Positions 16,355-24,738 of a DNA stretch of 51,217 bases are shown one piece after another. A model generated the notes under the pieces. The model was not told where the DNA came from. It was given only the letters and a program-made list of their open reading frames with translations, and made no database searches. Position numbers and translations under genes: made by a program. Location: contig CASFTM010000014.1 in the NCBI GenBank assembly GCA_949297775.1, positions 1 to 51,217 of the forward strand, in the 5' to 3' direction. The stretch's first letter is position 1. Each line of letters opens with the position of its first letter. Source of the DNA: an uncultured bacterium. Lineage in GTDB: Bacteria; Elusimicrobiota; Elusimicrobia; Elusimicrobiales; Elusimicrobiaceae.

Positions 16355-18559
16355 AAGAAATGTTTATTTTTGCTGGCATTTTTGGCTGCGGCATTTGTTG
16401 CGCCGCAGGCCGCGTTTTGTGCGCCGGACGCAGCAGATGTGCAAGCTCCGTCCGTTTCTGCCGGGACTGTTCTTCCGGCTGAACCGGAAGCGGCGCCTGC
16501 CGAACCAGCGCAAACCGTCAGCAAATCTTCCCTGGCTGCTACACGGGTGGACAGCAAATTAAACGAAACGGTTTTGCACCAAACGGTGCTGGATTACTCT
16601 TTGCCGCCGGAAATTGCCGATGTCGCCCAAAAATGTGCGGACGGGAAAATAGACGAATGTTATTTTTCGTTTAAAACTTTTGAAAATGATTCCAACCCCA
16701 AGCTGGCTTCCGCCGCCAATTTGGAGCTGGCGGTGATGTCCTTGCAGCGGGGGCTGGTAAAACAGGCCGTCAAATATGCAGACGCCGCCTGCAAATTTAA
16801 CCCGGACGACCCCTTTGCCGAACTGACGCGCGGCTGGATGTTGCTGTCTGCGGGCAAATACAAAAAAGCGCGCAAATCCTTCCAGAATTTACTGTATCTA
16901 ACCGCTGATTTTGAATATGTTTCTTCCGCCAAATTGGGCACGGCCCTGGCGTGGTATTTGGACGGCGACAAAGAAAAAGCCGCCACCGAGCTGCAATACC
17001 TCTATACCTCTAACCCGTACGCCATTTCGTTTGTGTCCTATATGCTGGGGCGGATTGCGTCGGAAATGAAATCCTCCCGCAAACTGGCGCCGGTATTTTT
17101 GCAGCAGGCGCTTTCGCACGATGAACGCAACTACGCAGCGGTGGAATTGTTTGCCGAATTGTCCGAAAAAGAAAAAGACGACCTGCGCACCTGGCAGTAT
17201 TATTCTACGCTCTACAGCTTGGATCCGGACAACAAAGAGCTGGCTAAAAAAATCGCCAAATACGCCAAAAAACTGGGCGATAAGAGCATTGATTATTTGT
17301 TCTACCTGCGCCTGGAACAGCCCATCGTGCACGAAATGGTTTCCACTCCGTCGGAAAAGGTAAAAATGGCCTTGTACGCCAACCGCGAACAGGTGCCGCA
17401 GGAACTGCAGTCGTTTTCGCTGATGCCTTCGGGCACGGTGCGCGTGGAAGACGAAAAACTGGGCACTGTGCTGCGCGCTCCGTCGTACATAGAAAAAACG
17501 GTCGTTTTCAACCCGGAAACGGGCGGCGTGGATTTCCAAAACGCCAAAGGTCATGTGGAATTTTCCGCCAAGCGTCCGTTTACCATCTTGCTGGAAAACC
17601 CCAACAAAACCTTGCTGGTGCGCAATGCGTCGGCAAAAAACATTTTTGCGGCGGATTTAAGCGATAAAGAACTGAAAGGAAATTTAATCGTTATTCCCAC
17701 GCCTGCCGGCATTAAGCTGGTAAACGAAGTAAACGCCGAAGATTTAATCCCGGCCCTGCTTGCCACCCAGGTGCAGGACGTTACCCACGAAGCCGCCCTG
17801 CAGGCCCTGGCGGTGGTGTTTCGTTCGGCCTTGTTGCAGGCAGTGGCCGACCATCAAGACCAGCCTTACCACATTACCGACAATGATGTTTCCTTCCAAT
17901 TTAAAGGCATTAATTTGATTTTTAAGAAATTGCTGGACGCTTCCAAAGAATCCAGCAAAATCCGCCTGACCGAAGCCCAAGCCGGCGCTTATGCCGACTG
18001 CGGCGTCCTTACCGCGGACGCGCTGGAAAACAGCGCCAACAAACCGGGCTATGTATTCTCGCCCGCCAACGTCAGCAAATACATCCTCTCCAATCCGCCG
18101 GCGGATTTGCATTCCCGCCCGCAGGACCCGACCCGCTGGTCGGGCGTGAAATGGATGTATCTCTACGACGGAAAAGAGATACAAGACCGTATCGCCGTCA
18201 AACAAAACATCGGCAAACTGCGTGCGCTGACGCCTACATCGTTTACGCCCACCGGCCGCATTTTGTCCATGCGTTTTGAAGGCAGCAAAGGCTCGTACGA
18301 AGCCAAAACCCCGCAGGAGGTCGCGTTTATTTTAAGCGCGGGCACAATGCGTTCCAACCTGTTTGATGTGGTGCCGTTTTATAAAGGGAAAAACATCAAA
18401 AGCGTCTTGGTGCGCGGGTATGACACGGGGCTGGGTTACGGGCTTTGCCTGCAGGGGGCGGACGGGTTAGCCAAACAAGGCGCGGACTATATGGCGATTA
18501 TCAAATATTATTTCCCCGAGGCCCGCATCTTGGATACTACCACAGGAACAATTAAATAA
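16352..18559 (+). CDS. TPR + SpoIID/LytB-domain secreted protein
   Basis: A 735-aa exported protein: signal peptide (MKKCLFLLAFLAAAFVAPQAAFC), Ala/Pro-rich linker, TPR-like helices at about 90-340, then a SpoIID/LytB domain at about 390-730. The domain core is recognisable from DLIPALLATQVQ...EAALQALAVVFRSAL and GRILSMRFEG, and ends in GYGLCLQGADGLAKQG with IIKYYFPEARIL. SpoIID enzymes are lytic transglycosylases that cut stem-peptide-free glycan; their catalytic Glu (E88 in Bacillus subtilis SpoIID) corresponds to Gln473 here. It is therefore probably a peptidoglycan-binding, non-catalytic version. Its stop abuts the next start, so it is coupled with the glycosyltransferase. Confidence 0.8.
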   Translation: MKKCLFLLAFLAAAFVAPQAAFCAPDAADVQAPSVSAGTVLPAEPEAAPAEPAQTVSKSSLAATRVDSKLNETVLHQTVLDYSLPPEIADVAQKCADGKIDECYFSFKTFENDSNPKLASAANLELAVMSLQRGLVKQAVKYADAACKFNPDDPFAELTRGWMLLSAGKYKKARKSFQNLLYLTADFEYVSSAKLGTALAWYLDGDKEKAATELQYLYTSNPYAISFVSYMLGRIASEMKSSRKLAPVFLQQALSHDERNYAAVELFAELSEKEKDDLRTWQYYSTLYSLDPDNKELAKKIAKYAKKLGDKSIDYLFYLRLEQPIVHEMVSTPSEKVKMALYANREQVPQELQSFSLMPSGTVRVEDEKLGTVLRAPSYIEKTVVFNPETGGVDFQNAKGHVEFSAKRPFTILLENPNKTLLVRNASAKNIFAADLSDKELKGNLIVIPTPAGIKLVNEVNAEDLIPALLATQVQDVTHEAALQALAVVFRSALLQAVADHQDQPYHITDNDVSFQFKGINLIFKKLLDASKESSKIRLTEAQAGAYADCGVLTADALENSANKPGYVFSPANVSKYILSNPPADLHSRPQDPTRWSGVKWMYLYDGKEIQDRIAVKQNIGKLRALTPTSFTPTGRILSMRFEGSKGSYEAKTPQEVAFILSAGTMRSNLFDVVPFYKGKNIKSVLVRGYDTGLGYGLCLQGADGLAKQGADYMAIIKYYFPEARILDTTTGTIK

Positions 18560-19792
18560 ATGGAAAAGACAAAAATACTCTACTTCATTACCCGCATGGA
18601 CCAGGGCGGCGCGCAAGCCAGTGTGCTGCTGACGCTGAAGAACCTTAACAAACAACAGTTTGAAACTTACCTGGCCTGCGGCCCGGGCGGACGTTTGGAC
18701 AGCCGCCTGAAAAACGACACTAACCACGTGTTTTTTATTTCCTCTTTGCGCCACGACATCCGTCCCAAGTATTTCTTTCACGATGTGGCGGCTCTGGTAC
18801 AAATGGGGCTTGTTTTGCGCCGCGTCAAGCCGGACATCGTGCATACCAACGCCCCTAAAGCCGGCGTATTGGGGCGTATTGCCACGCGGTTGTTTTGGCG
18901 CAAGGCCAAAGTGGTGCACACTTTCCACGGGCTGGGCTTTGCCAAGGAGCATGGGCCGAAACAGTTCAAATTCTTTGTGACGGTGGAAAAATTCTGCGCC
19001 CGGTTTACGGATGTGTTGGTGTTCGTTTCCCGCCGCAACGCCGCCGAAGCCAAACAGCTGGGCATCGGCAAAGGGGTCCGCACGGAGCTGATCCGCGCGG
19101 GGGTAAATTTTAACCCTATTCTGCCGCTTAAGTTTGACCTGGCCGCCAAAAAAGCGTCCTTAAAAATTCCGGCCAATGCCAAAGTCGTGCTGGCCTTGGC
19201 TAATTTCAAGCCGCTTAAAAACCCCATTCACTTTGTGCTGGCGGCCTACAAAGTGCTCAGCCAAATGAAGAATGTGTACTTTATTTTTACCGGCGAAGGC
19301 CCGCTGAAGGAAACGGCTGTCAATTTGGCTAAAAATTTAAGCATAGAACGGCAGGTGCTGTTCCCCGGCTGGCGCAATGACCCGCTGGAACTGTTGGCAA
19401 TTTGCGACGTATACGCCAGCGTGTCTTTGCGGGAAGGACTGCCGATGTCGTTGCTGGAAGCAATGTCTATGCGCGTGCCCGCCGTTTGCTATGATGTGGA
19501 CGGCATTGGCGAAGTGATTACCAACAACAAGACGGGCTTCTTGGTGGCGCCCAACGACATCAACACTTTTGCCGATAAGTTAAAAGTGTTGCTGCGCCAC
19601 GCGTCTTTGCGGGAACGGTTTGAAGCCGCCATTGACCACCGCGATTTTTCCGAATTTACGGCTTCTACCATGGTCAAAAAGCAGGAACGCCTGTACAGAA
19701 GCTTGGTCCCGCCGACTAAAAAGAACGGCGGCAAAAGACGTTTTTTTAGAAAACGCAGACATTTCAAAAAGTTTAACCCGGGAGAAAAATAA
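18560..19792 (+). CDS. GT4-family glycosyltransferase
   Basis: A 410-aa GT-B glycosyltransferase. The N-terminal Rossmann domain opens KILYFITRMDQGGAQ; the donor-binding domain contains NFKPLKNPIHFVLAAY, FTGEGPLKE and the E-x7-E motif SLREGLPMSLLEAM (family GT4), which binds a nucleotide-sugar phosphate. The acceptor is unknown: lipid-linked sugar, surface glycan or glycoprotein are all possible. The last 25 residues are strongly basic (KKNGGKRRFFRKRRHFKKF), suggesting peripheral membrane binding. ATG directly follows the previous stop; its own stop overlaps the next start (TAATG). Confidence 0.9.
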   Translation: MEKTKILYFITRMDQGGAQASVLLTLKNLNKQQFETYLACGPGGRLDSRLKNDTNHVFFISSLRHDIRPKYFFHDVAALVQMGLVLRRVKPDIVHTNAPKAGVLGRIATRLFWRKAKVVHTFHGLGFAKEHGPKQFKFFVTVEKFCARFTDVLVFVSRRNAAEAKQLGIGKGVRTELIRAGVNFNPILPLKFDLAAKKASLKIPANAKVVLALANFKPLKNPIHFVLAAYKVLSQMKNVYFIFTGEGPLKETAVNLAKNLSIERQVLFPGWRNDPLELLAICDVYASVSLREGLPMSLLEAMSMRVPAVCYDVDGIGEVITNNKTGFLVAPNDINTFADKLKVLLRHASLRERFEAAIDHRDFSEFTASTMVKKQERLYRSLVPPTKKNGGKRRFFRKRRHFKKFNPGEK

Positions 19793-21027
19793 TGGATTAC
19801 GCAATTAACGAAATGGAGCAGGAAGTTCTCAACGCTACACGGGAATTTGCCCAAAAAAAGCTCAAACCCCTGCGCGCCGAAATGGACGCCAAGGAACAAT
19901 TTTCCAAAGAAATGCTGGAAGAATACCGCAAATCCGGCTTAATGGGCTTGTGGCTGCCGGAAGCATACGGCGGCCTGGGCGGGGGGATTACCTGCCTGGC
20001 CATGGCGTTTGAAGAGCTTTCCCGCGTGTGCGCGGGGTTGGCGCTTACGCCGGGGACGACGGCCTTGGGCGCTATCCCGATGTTTTTAGCCGCCACCAAG
20101 GAACAGCGCGAACGTTGGTGCCCGGATTTAGCCAGCGGCAAAAAGCTGTGGGCCTTTGCGCTGACCGAGCCCGAAGCCGGCTCGGACGCTACGGCTTTAA
20201 AAACCACCGCCATTAAAGACGGCGATTTTTACGTGGTAAACGGCACCAAACACTTTATTTCCACCGGCAAAGAAGCTGACTTCTATACGGTTGCCGTCAA
20301 CACCAATCCTTCCCGCGGGGCGCGCGGTATTTCGCTCTTGGTCATTGAAAAGGGCACGCCCGGTTTTTCCTTTGGCAAAAAGGAAGAAAAAATGGGCATC
20401 CGCACCAACCCCACGTATGAACTGATTTTTGAAAACGTCCGCGTGCCGAAAGAAAACCTGCTCGGAAGCGAAGGGCGCGGCCTGCTGTATTTGCAGGAAA
20501 CGCTGGATTATTCCCGCCCCGGCGTGGCGGCGCAGGCCGTGGGCATTGCGCAGGGCGCGCTGGACGAAACCATCCCCTACCTGCGCACGCGCAAACAGTT
20601 CGGGCAGCCGATCATCACTTTCCAGGCGCTCGGGCACAAAGTGGCCGAGCTTGCCGCCAAGACGGAAGCCGGGCGCGCCTTGGTGTACAGCTTGACGCAC
20701 CGGATGGACGAAGAGTTTTTGCCCGCCGTCAAAAACGCGCTGGAAAACGGCACCACCGTGCACGATGAGCTGCGCAAATTAAAAGGCGGCCGCTGGACCA
20801 AATACAGCGCCGAAGCCAAATTGTTCTGCTCCAATGTGGCAATGGAAGTAGCCGACGAATGCGTCACCCTCTGCGGCGGCGTAGCGTATATGCGCGATTT
20901 CCCGCTGGAAAAGTACATGCGGGATGCCAAAATCACCCAAATTTACGAAGGCACCGTGCACATTCAAAAGAATGAAATCATCACGGCGCTGATTAAAGAG
21001 TACGCCGCCAAAGGCGACGAGGAGTAA
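19792..21027 (+). CDS. Acyl-CoA dehydrogenase
   Basis: A 411-aa FAD flavoenzyme that oxidises short- or medium-chain acyl-CoA to enoyl-CoA and passes electrons to ETF. N-terminal helical domain, central beta domain with FALTEPEAGSDA and GTKHFISTG, and C-terminal helices. The catalytic base is the Glu of QIYEGTVHIQKN near the C-terminus, in the position used by short-chain enzymes. Start overlaps the glycosyltransferase stop by one base. Followed directly by etfB and etfA, its electron acceptor. A butyryl-CoA-type dehydrogenase is plausible but substrate cannot be read from sequence. Confidence 0.94.
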   Translation: MDYAINEMEQEVLNATREFAQKKLKPLRAEMDAKEQFSKEMLEEYRKSGLMGLWLPEAYGGLGGGITCLAMAFEELSRVCAGLALTPGTTALGAIPMFLAATKEQRERWCPDLASGKKLWAFALTEPEAGSDATALKTTAIKDGDFYVVNGTKHFISTGKEADFYTVAVNTNPSRGARGISLLVIEKGTPGFSFGKKEEKMGIRTNPTYELIFENVRVPKENLLGSEGRGLLYLQETLDYSRPGVAAQAVGIAQGALDETIPYLRTRKQFGQPIITFQALGHKVAELAAKTEAGRALVYSLTHRMDEEFLPAVKNALENGTTVHDELRKLKGGRWTKYSAEAKLFCSNVAMEVADECVTLCGGVAYMRDFPLEKYMRDAKITQIYEGTVHIQKNEIITALIKEYAAKGDEE

Positions 21028-21032
21028 TTTGT

Positions 21033-21830
21033 ATGCATATTGTAGCTTGCGTAAAGCAAACCCCTAAATCCGATAACGTAAAAATTGACCCCGCCACCGG
21101 CTGTTTAATCCGCTCCGGCGCGGCGAGCGCGATGAACCCCTTTGACGAATACGCCCTGGAAGAAGCCGTTACGCTTAAAGAACAAGTAGGCGGAACGGTG
21201 TCCGTTATTACGATGGGCCCGCCGCAGGCCGAAGCCGTCCTGCGCGACAGCATAGCCCGCGGGGCCGATACGGTCTACCAACTGGGCGATATGGCGTTTG
21301 CCGGGTCGGACACGTGGTCCACGAGCTATGCGCTTTCCAAAGGGATTGAAAAAATTAATTCTATCCGCCCCGTGGATTTGATTATCTGCGGCAAACAAAC
21401 CAACGACAGCGACACTGGGCACATCGGCCCGCAGATTTCCGCCTGGCTGAAAATGCCCAATGCGGCGTTTGTCAAAAAAGTGGTGGAAGTGAAGGAAAAA
21501 TCTATCGTCGTGGAACGGCTGACCGAGGACGGAAGCGAAGTGCTGGAACTGCCGTTCCCGTGCGTGCTGGCGGTGGTAAAGGAAATCAACAGCCCGCGCG
21601 TACGCAGCGTAAAAGGCCGTATGGCTGCCAAACGCGCCGAAGTAACCAAATGGACCGCCGACGACATTGGTGCCGACAAAACGATGCTGGGCGTGAAAAA
21701 CTGTCCCACGCACGTGGTTAAATCTTTCGTGCCCAAGCGCGAAGTGTGCGCCATAGCCGTAGAGGGCGCCAACGGCAAAGAAAAAGCCGCCAACTTGGTA
21801 AAATTGCTTAAAGACGGAAAATACATTTAA
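21033..21830 (+). CDS. etfB: Electron transfer flavoprotein beta subunit
   Basis: A 265-aa subunit that pairs with EtfA and accepts electrons from acyl-CoA dehydrogenase. N-terminal IVACVKQTPKSDNVKID, then MNPFDEYALEEAV and the AMP/FAD-site region CGKQTNDSDTGHIGPQISAWL are typical. The family signature VKEINSPRVRSVKGRMAAK is present. It starts five bases after the dehydrogenase stop. Whether this ETF is electron-bifurcating cannot be settled by eye. Confidence 0.96.
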   Translation: MHIVACVKQTPKSDNVKIDPATGCLIRSGAASAMNPFDEYALEEAVTLKEQVGGTVSVITMGPPQAEAVLRDSIARGADTVYQLGDMAFAGSDTWSTSYALSKGIEKINSIRPVDLIICGKQTNDSDTGHIGPQISAWLKMPNAAFVKKVVEVKEKSIVVERLTEDGSEVLELPFPCVLAVVKEINSPRVRSVKGRMAAKRAEVTKWTADDIGADKTMLGVKNCPTHVVKSFVPKREVCAIAVEGANGKEKAANLVKLLKDGKYI

Positions 21831-21841
21831 AGGATATGACG

Positions 21842-22828
21842 ATGAAAGATTGTAAAAATGTTTGGATTTTTGCCGAAGCCCAGCGCGGCAAGTTAAGCCC
21901 GACGGCTTTTGAACTGTTAAACGCCGGGCGCAAACTGGCGGATGATTTGGGCGAAAAACTCTGTGCCGTGCTGATTGGGTATCAAGTGGAAAAATTCGCC
22001 AAAGAGTTGTTTGAACGCGGCGCGGACATTGTGTATGTGTGCGATGACAAAGCCCTGGAAAATTACGTAGACGACGTCTACGCCAAGGTGTTGGCGGATA
22101 TGGTGGCGGCGTACAAGCCCAACAAATTTTTACTGCCCGCCACGAACCTGGGCCGCTCGCTTTCCGCCAAGACGGCCATTTTTGTAGGCACCGGGCTGAC
22201 GGCGGACGCGACGGAAGTCGTCATCAATAAAGAGGACGGCCAGCTGCACGCCACGCGCCCGACCTTCGGCGGCAATCTGATGGCTACCATTACCTGTACG
22301 CATACGCGCCCGGAGATGTGTTCGCTGCGCCCGATGTCGTACGAAAAAGCACCCGTGCAGGCGGGCCGGACGGGGGAAGTAATTAAATTTGCATTTGACC
22401 CGGCCAAGCATACGTCGTTGGCTAAATTCTTGGAATTTATCAAAAGCAAAGGCGATGATATGGATTTATCGGAAGCGGAAATCATCGTAGCCGGCGGCCG
22501 CGGCGTGGGCAAGGCGGAAGGGTTTGAGCTCTTGCACAAACTGGCGGAGCGCCTAGGCGGCGCGGTGGCGGCTTCGCGCGCGCCGGTGGACAGCGGCTGG
22601 ATTGATTACCGCTACCAAATCGGCTTGACGGGCCGCACGGTAAAACCGAAAGTGTATATTGCGTGCGGTATTTCGGGGCAAATCCAGCATATGGCGGGGA
22701 TGAGCGGTTCGGATGTGATTGTGGCTATCAACAAGGACCCCGAAGCCCCCATTATGAAAGTAGCCAACTATGCCGTACAGGGCGACTTATACGACGTGGT
22801 GCCGGCAATGTTGGAAGTGCTGAAATAA
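21842..22828 (+). CDS. etfA: Electron transfer flavoprotein alpha subunit
   Basis: A 328-aa FAD-binding subunit. The C-terminal FAD domain shows IIVAGGRGVGKAEGF, SRAPVDSGWIDYRYQIG-type and GISGQIQHMAGMSGSDVIVAIN motifs, ending KVANYAVQGDLYDVVPAM. I choose ATG 21842, seven bases after AGGA; another ATG two codons upstream sits too close to it. Last gene of the unit starting at 16352, closed by a terminator. Confidence 0.96.
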   Translation: MKDCKNVWIFAEAQRGKLSPTAFELLNAGRKLADDLGEKLCAVLIGYQVEKFAKELFERGADIVYVCDDKALENYVDDVYAKVLADMVAAYKPNKFLLPATNLGRSLSAKTAIFVGTGLTADATEVVINKEDGQLHATRPTFGGNLMATITCTHTRPEMCSLRPMSYEKAPVQAGRTGEVIKFAFDPAKHTSLAKFLEFIKSKGDDMDLSEAEIIVAGGRGVGKAEGFELLHKLAERLGGAVAASRAPVDSGWIDYRYQIGLTGRTVKPKVYIACGISGQIQHMAGMSGSDVIVAINKDPEAPIMKVANYAVQGDLYDVVPAMLEVLK

Positions 22829-22846
22829 TTTGCTGGCAGTATGTAT

Positions 22847-22881
22847 GCGGCGGACGGCTTAGGCTGCCCGCCGCTTTTTTT
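22847..22881 (+). terminator. Terminator of the etf operon
   Basis: 7-bp stem GCGGCGG/CCGCCGC (22847-22853 with 22868-22874) followed by T7. A second small hairpin, CTTTTCC/GGAAAAG, lies just downstream. Confidence 0.85.
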
Positions 22882-22927
22882 GTGCTTTTTCCGGCGGGGA
22901 AAAGTATTCAATGAAGGGAGCGCGAGA

Positions 22928-23275
22928 GGGCGACATTTCCAAAACAGTGTGGCTCAATTAATCGTGTTAACGGGTGAAGGGAAGGGAGCACCGGCTCGGT
23001 GCCGTTGCGCAAGGGCGCGGCATTATGGGAACAGTGTGGATCAATGAATCGTGTTAACGGGTGAAGGGAAGGGAGCACCGGCTCGGTGCTGTTGCGCAAG
23101 GACGCGGCATTCCTAAACTAGTGTGACCCAATTAATCGTGTTAACGGGTGAAGAGAAGGGATCACCGGCTCGGTGCCGTTGCGCAAGGGCGCGGCATTCC
23201 AAAACAGTGTGGCTCAATGAATCGTGTTAACGGGTGAAGGAAAGGGAGCCCAGGCTCTGGGCCTTGATTTGTTTT
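22928..23275 (+). repeat. Tandem array of four 87-bp stem-loop repeats
   Basis: Units start at 22928, 23015, 23102 and 23189, exactly 87 bp apart. Each has GCGCGGCATT-like, CAGTGTGG, AATCGTGTTAACGGGTGAAG and AAGGGAGC blocks, a hairpin, and (units 1-3) GTTGCGCAAGG. Hairpins: units 1 and 2 GCACCG-GCT-CGGTGC; unit 3 the same with its outer pair lost; unit 4 GCCCAG-GCT-CTGGGC. Unit 4 ends instead in CTTGATTTG and T12-GATA. Nothing else is visible in the gap between etfA and the pilin at 23370 apart from this array and a promoter. There are no unique spacers, so it is not a CRISPR array. Confidence 0.95.
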
Positions 23276-23283
23276 TTTTTTTT
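23272..23283 (+). repeat. T12 homopolymer tract
   Basis: Twelve T followed by GATA after the last repeat unit, 86 bp before the pilin start and about 19 bp before its candidate -35. Confidence 0.9.
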
Positions 23284-23301
23284 GATACACTGGTGCTGGC
23301 G

Positions 23302-23330
23302 TTGATTTTTGGGCTGTTAATTATTAGACT
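23302..23330 (+). promoter_or_regulatory. Candidate pilin promoter
   Basis: TTGATT at 23302-23307, 17-bp spacer, TAGACT at 23325-23330. Predicted leader of about 33 bases to the ATG at 23370. Confidence 0.4.
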
Positions 23331-23369
23331 GTAGTTAGGCTTTTAGATTAACTTGCTAAGGAGTTTTTT

Positions 23370-23858
23370 ATGAAAAAGGGTTTTACTTTGATAGAATTAT
23401 TGGTTGTCGTACTAATTATCGGTATTTTGTCGGCGGTGGCGCTGCCGCAGTATACCCGGGCGGTTAATAAATCCCGTATGGCAACGTTGGTGCCCCAGCT
23501 TAAATCATTGCTTGATGCTGGAGAAGTGTATGTGTTGGCAAATTCTCTTTCAGCTGGGCAAGGAGATATAGTCATTCCTTTGGACAGTTTGGATATTGAA
23601 TTGGATGATACTTCATTTGACTTTAAAGGGGGAAAAGAGTGCAGCTTTTCCTTACGGCTTCCGGCAAGTAGTGCGACGGTGGGGCTTGTGTCCATGTGCT
23701 CAGGAAGCGCCGGCATATTTGGGATAACAGGTACCGGCGTGCTGTTCTGTGCGCCATCAGACACTGTTTGCAAAGAATATGGTTTTACTAAAGTAAGCTC
23801 ATTAACTGCCGGCGGGGATTTTGCCAGTATAGTTACCGGTACGGTTTACACCATGTAA
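23370..23858 (+). CDS. Orphan type IV prepilin 5
   Basis: A 162-aa prepilin: leader MKKG, mature FTLIELLVVVLIIGILSAVALPQY with Glu5, then TRAVNKSRMATLVPQLKSLL. The head is Ser/Gly-rich with FKGGKECSFSLRLPASS and ends FC-x6-C-KEYGFTKV. AAGGAG lies ten bases before the ATG. It follows the 87-bp array and converges on another prepilin on the minus strand. Confidence 0.93.
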   Translation: MKKGFTLIELLVVVLIIGILSAVALPQYTRAVNKSRMATLVPQLKSLLDAGEVYVLANSLSAGQGDIVIPLDSLDIELDDTSFDFKGGKECSFSLRLPASSATVGLVSMCSGSAGIFGITGTGVLFCAPSDTVCKEYGFTKVSSLTAGGDFASIVTGTVYTM

Positions 23859-23874
23859 AAGGCTGTACAAATAG

Positions 23875-23913
23875 AAACGGGCTGTCATTCCTGTTGGGAA
23901 TGACCGCCCGTTT
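23875..23913. terminator. Bidirectional terminator between convergent pilins
   Basis: AAACGGGC (23875-23882) pairs with GCCCGTTT (23906-23913) and TCATTCC with GGAATGA inside it, separated by a small internal loop. A/T-rich flanks allow use in both directions. Confidence 0.85.
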
Positions 23914-23938
23914 ATTATAAATATCTTCCAGCCCGGGC

Positions 23939-24400
23939 CTAGCGGATTAGATAAGCGTCTTCGCCGTCCAGGGAAATGGGGGTGTCATCGTCGGTCTGGG
24001 ACTGGCAGAAATTTTCGCCCGCGCCGTTTAATGGTACGCACGCCAGGCGCATAAAGTTTTCCGTAGTAGTCAGCTTATAGGCGGCGTGCGGGTTGGCGTC
24101 CGTTTGGGTAAATTCCGCTTCCCAGCAGGGTTTTGAGGCGTCCGCCCCCGCCCGGCAGATTACGCGCCCGGTGTAGTTTTTTAATTTAGCTTTTTGCAGG
24201 CGGCTGGTCAGCCGGTCGGCCTGTTCCTGGGTCATAAACTGCCCGGTGGAAAAGTTTTTCTGCCGCCCCCACAATACCACCACTTCCGTCATCCGGGCGC
24301 TTTCTACCGCGTTAAAATAATACGGCACCGCAATAGACGCCAAAATGCCTATGATGAGCACTACTACTAACATTTCAAGCAATGTAAATCCTTTTTTCAT
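23939..24400 (-). CDS. Orphan type IV prepilin 6
   Basis: A 153-aa prepilin: leader MKKG, mature FTLLEMLVVVLIIGILASIAVPYY with Glu5. The head is more charged than in the other orphans (RLTSRLQKAKLKNYTGR), and has AC-x10-C-QSQTDDD near the C-terminus. It lies 11 bp after yciH on the same strand, so it may be cotranscribed with yciH and the AlbA_2 gene; alternatively it has its own promoter in the yciH 3' end. Confidence 0.9.
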   Translation of the reverse strand: MKKGFTLLEMLVVVLIIGILASIAVPYYFNAVESARMTEVVVLWGRQKNFSTGQFMTQEQADRLTSRLQKAKLKNYTGRVICRAGADASKPCWEAEFTQTDANPHAAYKLTTTENFMRLACVPLNGAGENFCQSQTDDDTPISLDGEDAYLIR

Positions 24401-24411
24401 ATTCGTTTCCT

Positions 24412-24738
24412 CTATAACACGCGTACTTTGTAGCCTTCTTTTTCCAAGAGGAGGGCGGCTTGGGCCTTTTTGTCGCCCTGTATTTCCAGGCGGCCCTCTT
24501 TTACGGTGCCGCCGCAGCCGAGCGATTTTTTAATTTTTTTAAGCAAATCTTCTTTCCCCTTCGGGTGGAGCGGCAATTTTTCCACCAGCGTCATTCCGCT
24601 GCCTTTGGCGTTTTTGGCAAACCGCACACGCACTGGTTCGGTTTGCTTTTTGGGGGCTCCCAACTGGTTGCACACACAGGGGATATGGCGGCAGTGAGGG
24701 CAAAAATCGGGATCGGTGGAAAAGAAAATCTCGCTCAT
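24412..24738 (-). CDS. yciH: SUI1-family translation factor (YciH-like)
   Basis: A 108-aa homolog of eukaryotic eIF1. The N-terminus carries a small Cys cluster C-x2-C-x4-C-x-C (FCPHCRHIPCVC), as in many bacterial YciH proteins. The SUI1 fold follows with LKKIKKSLGCGGTVKEGRLE and GDKKAQAALLLEKEGYKV. In bacteria it is thought to influence start-site fidelity. The start overlaps the stop of the AlbA_2 gene by one base (TAATG), implying coupled translation. Confidence 0.93.
   Translation of the reverse strand: MSEIFFSTDPDFCPHCRHIPCVCNQLGAPKKQTEPVRVRFAKNAKGSGMTLVEKLPLHPKGKEDLLKKIKKSLGCGGTVKEGRLEIQGDKKAQAALLLEKEGYKVRVL

Noticed and set aside
22928-23275. Possible CRISPR array
   Set aside because: Units are 87 bp and directly contiguous, with no unique spacers, and no cas gene is present.
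22928-23275. Integron attC-like sites
   Set aside because: Structure-over-sequence conservation is reminiscent, but there is no integrase gene, and the core-site motifs of attC were not found.
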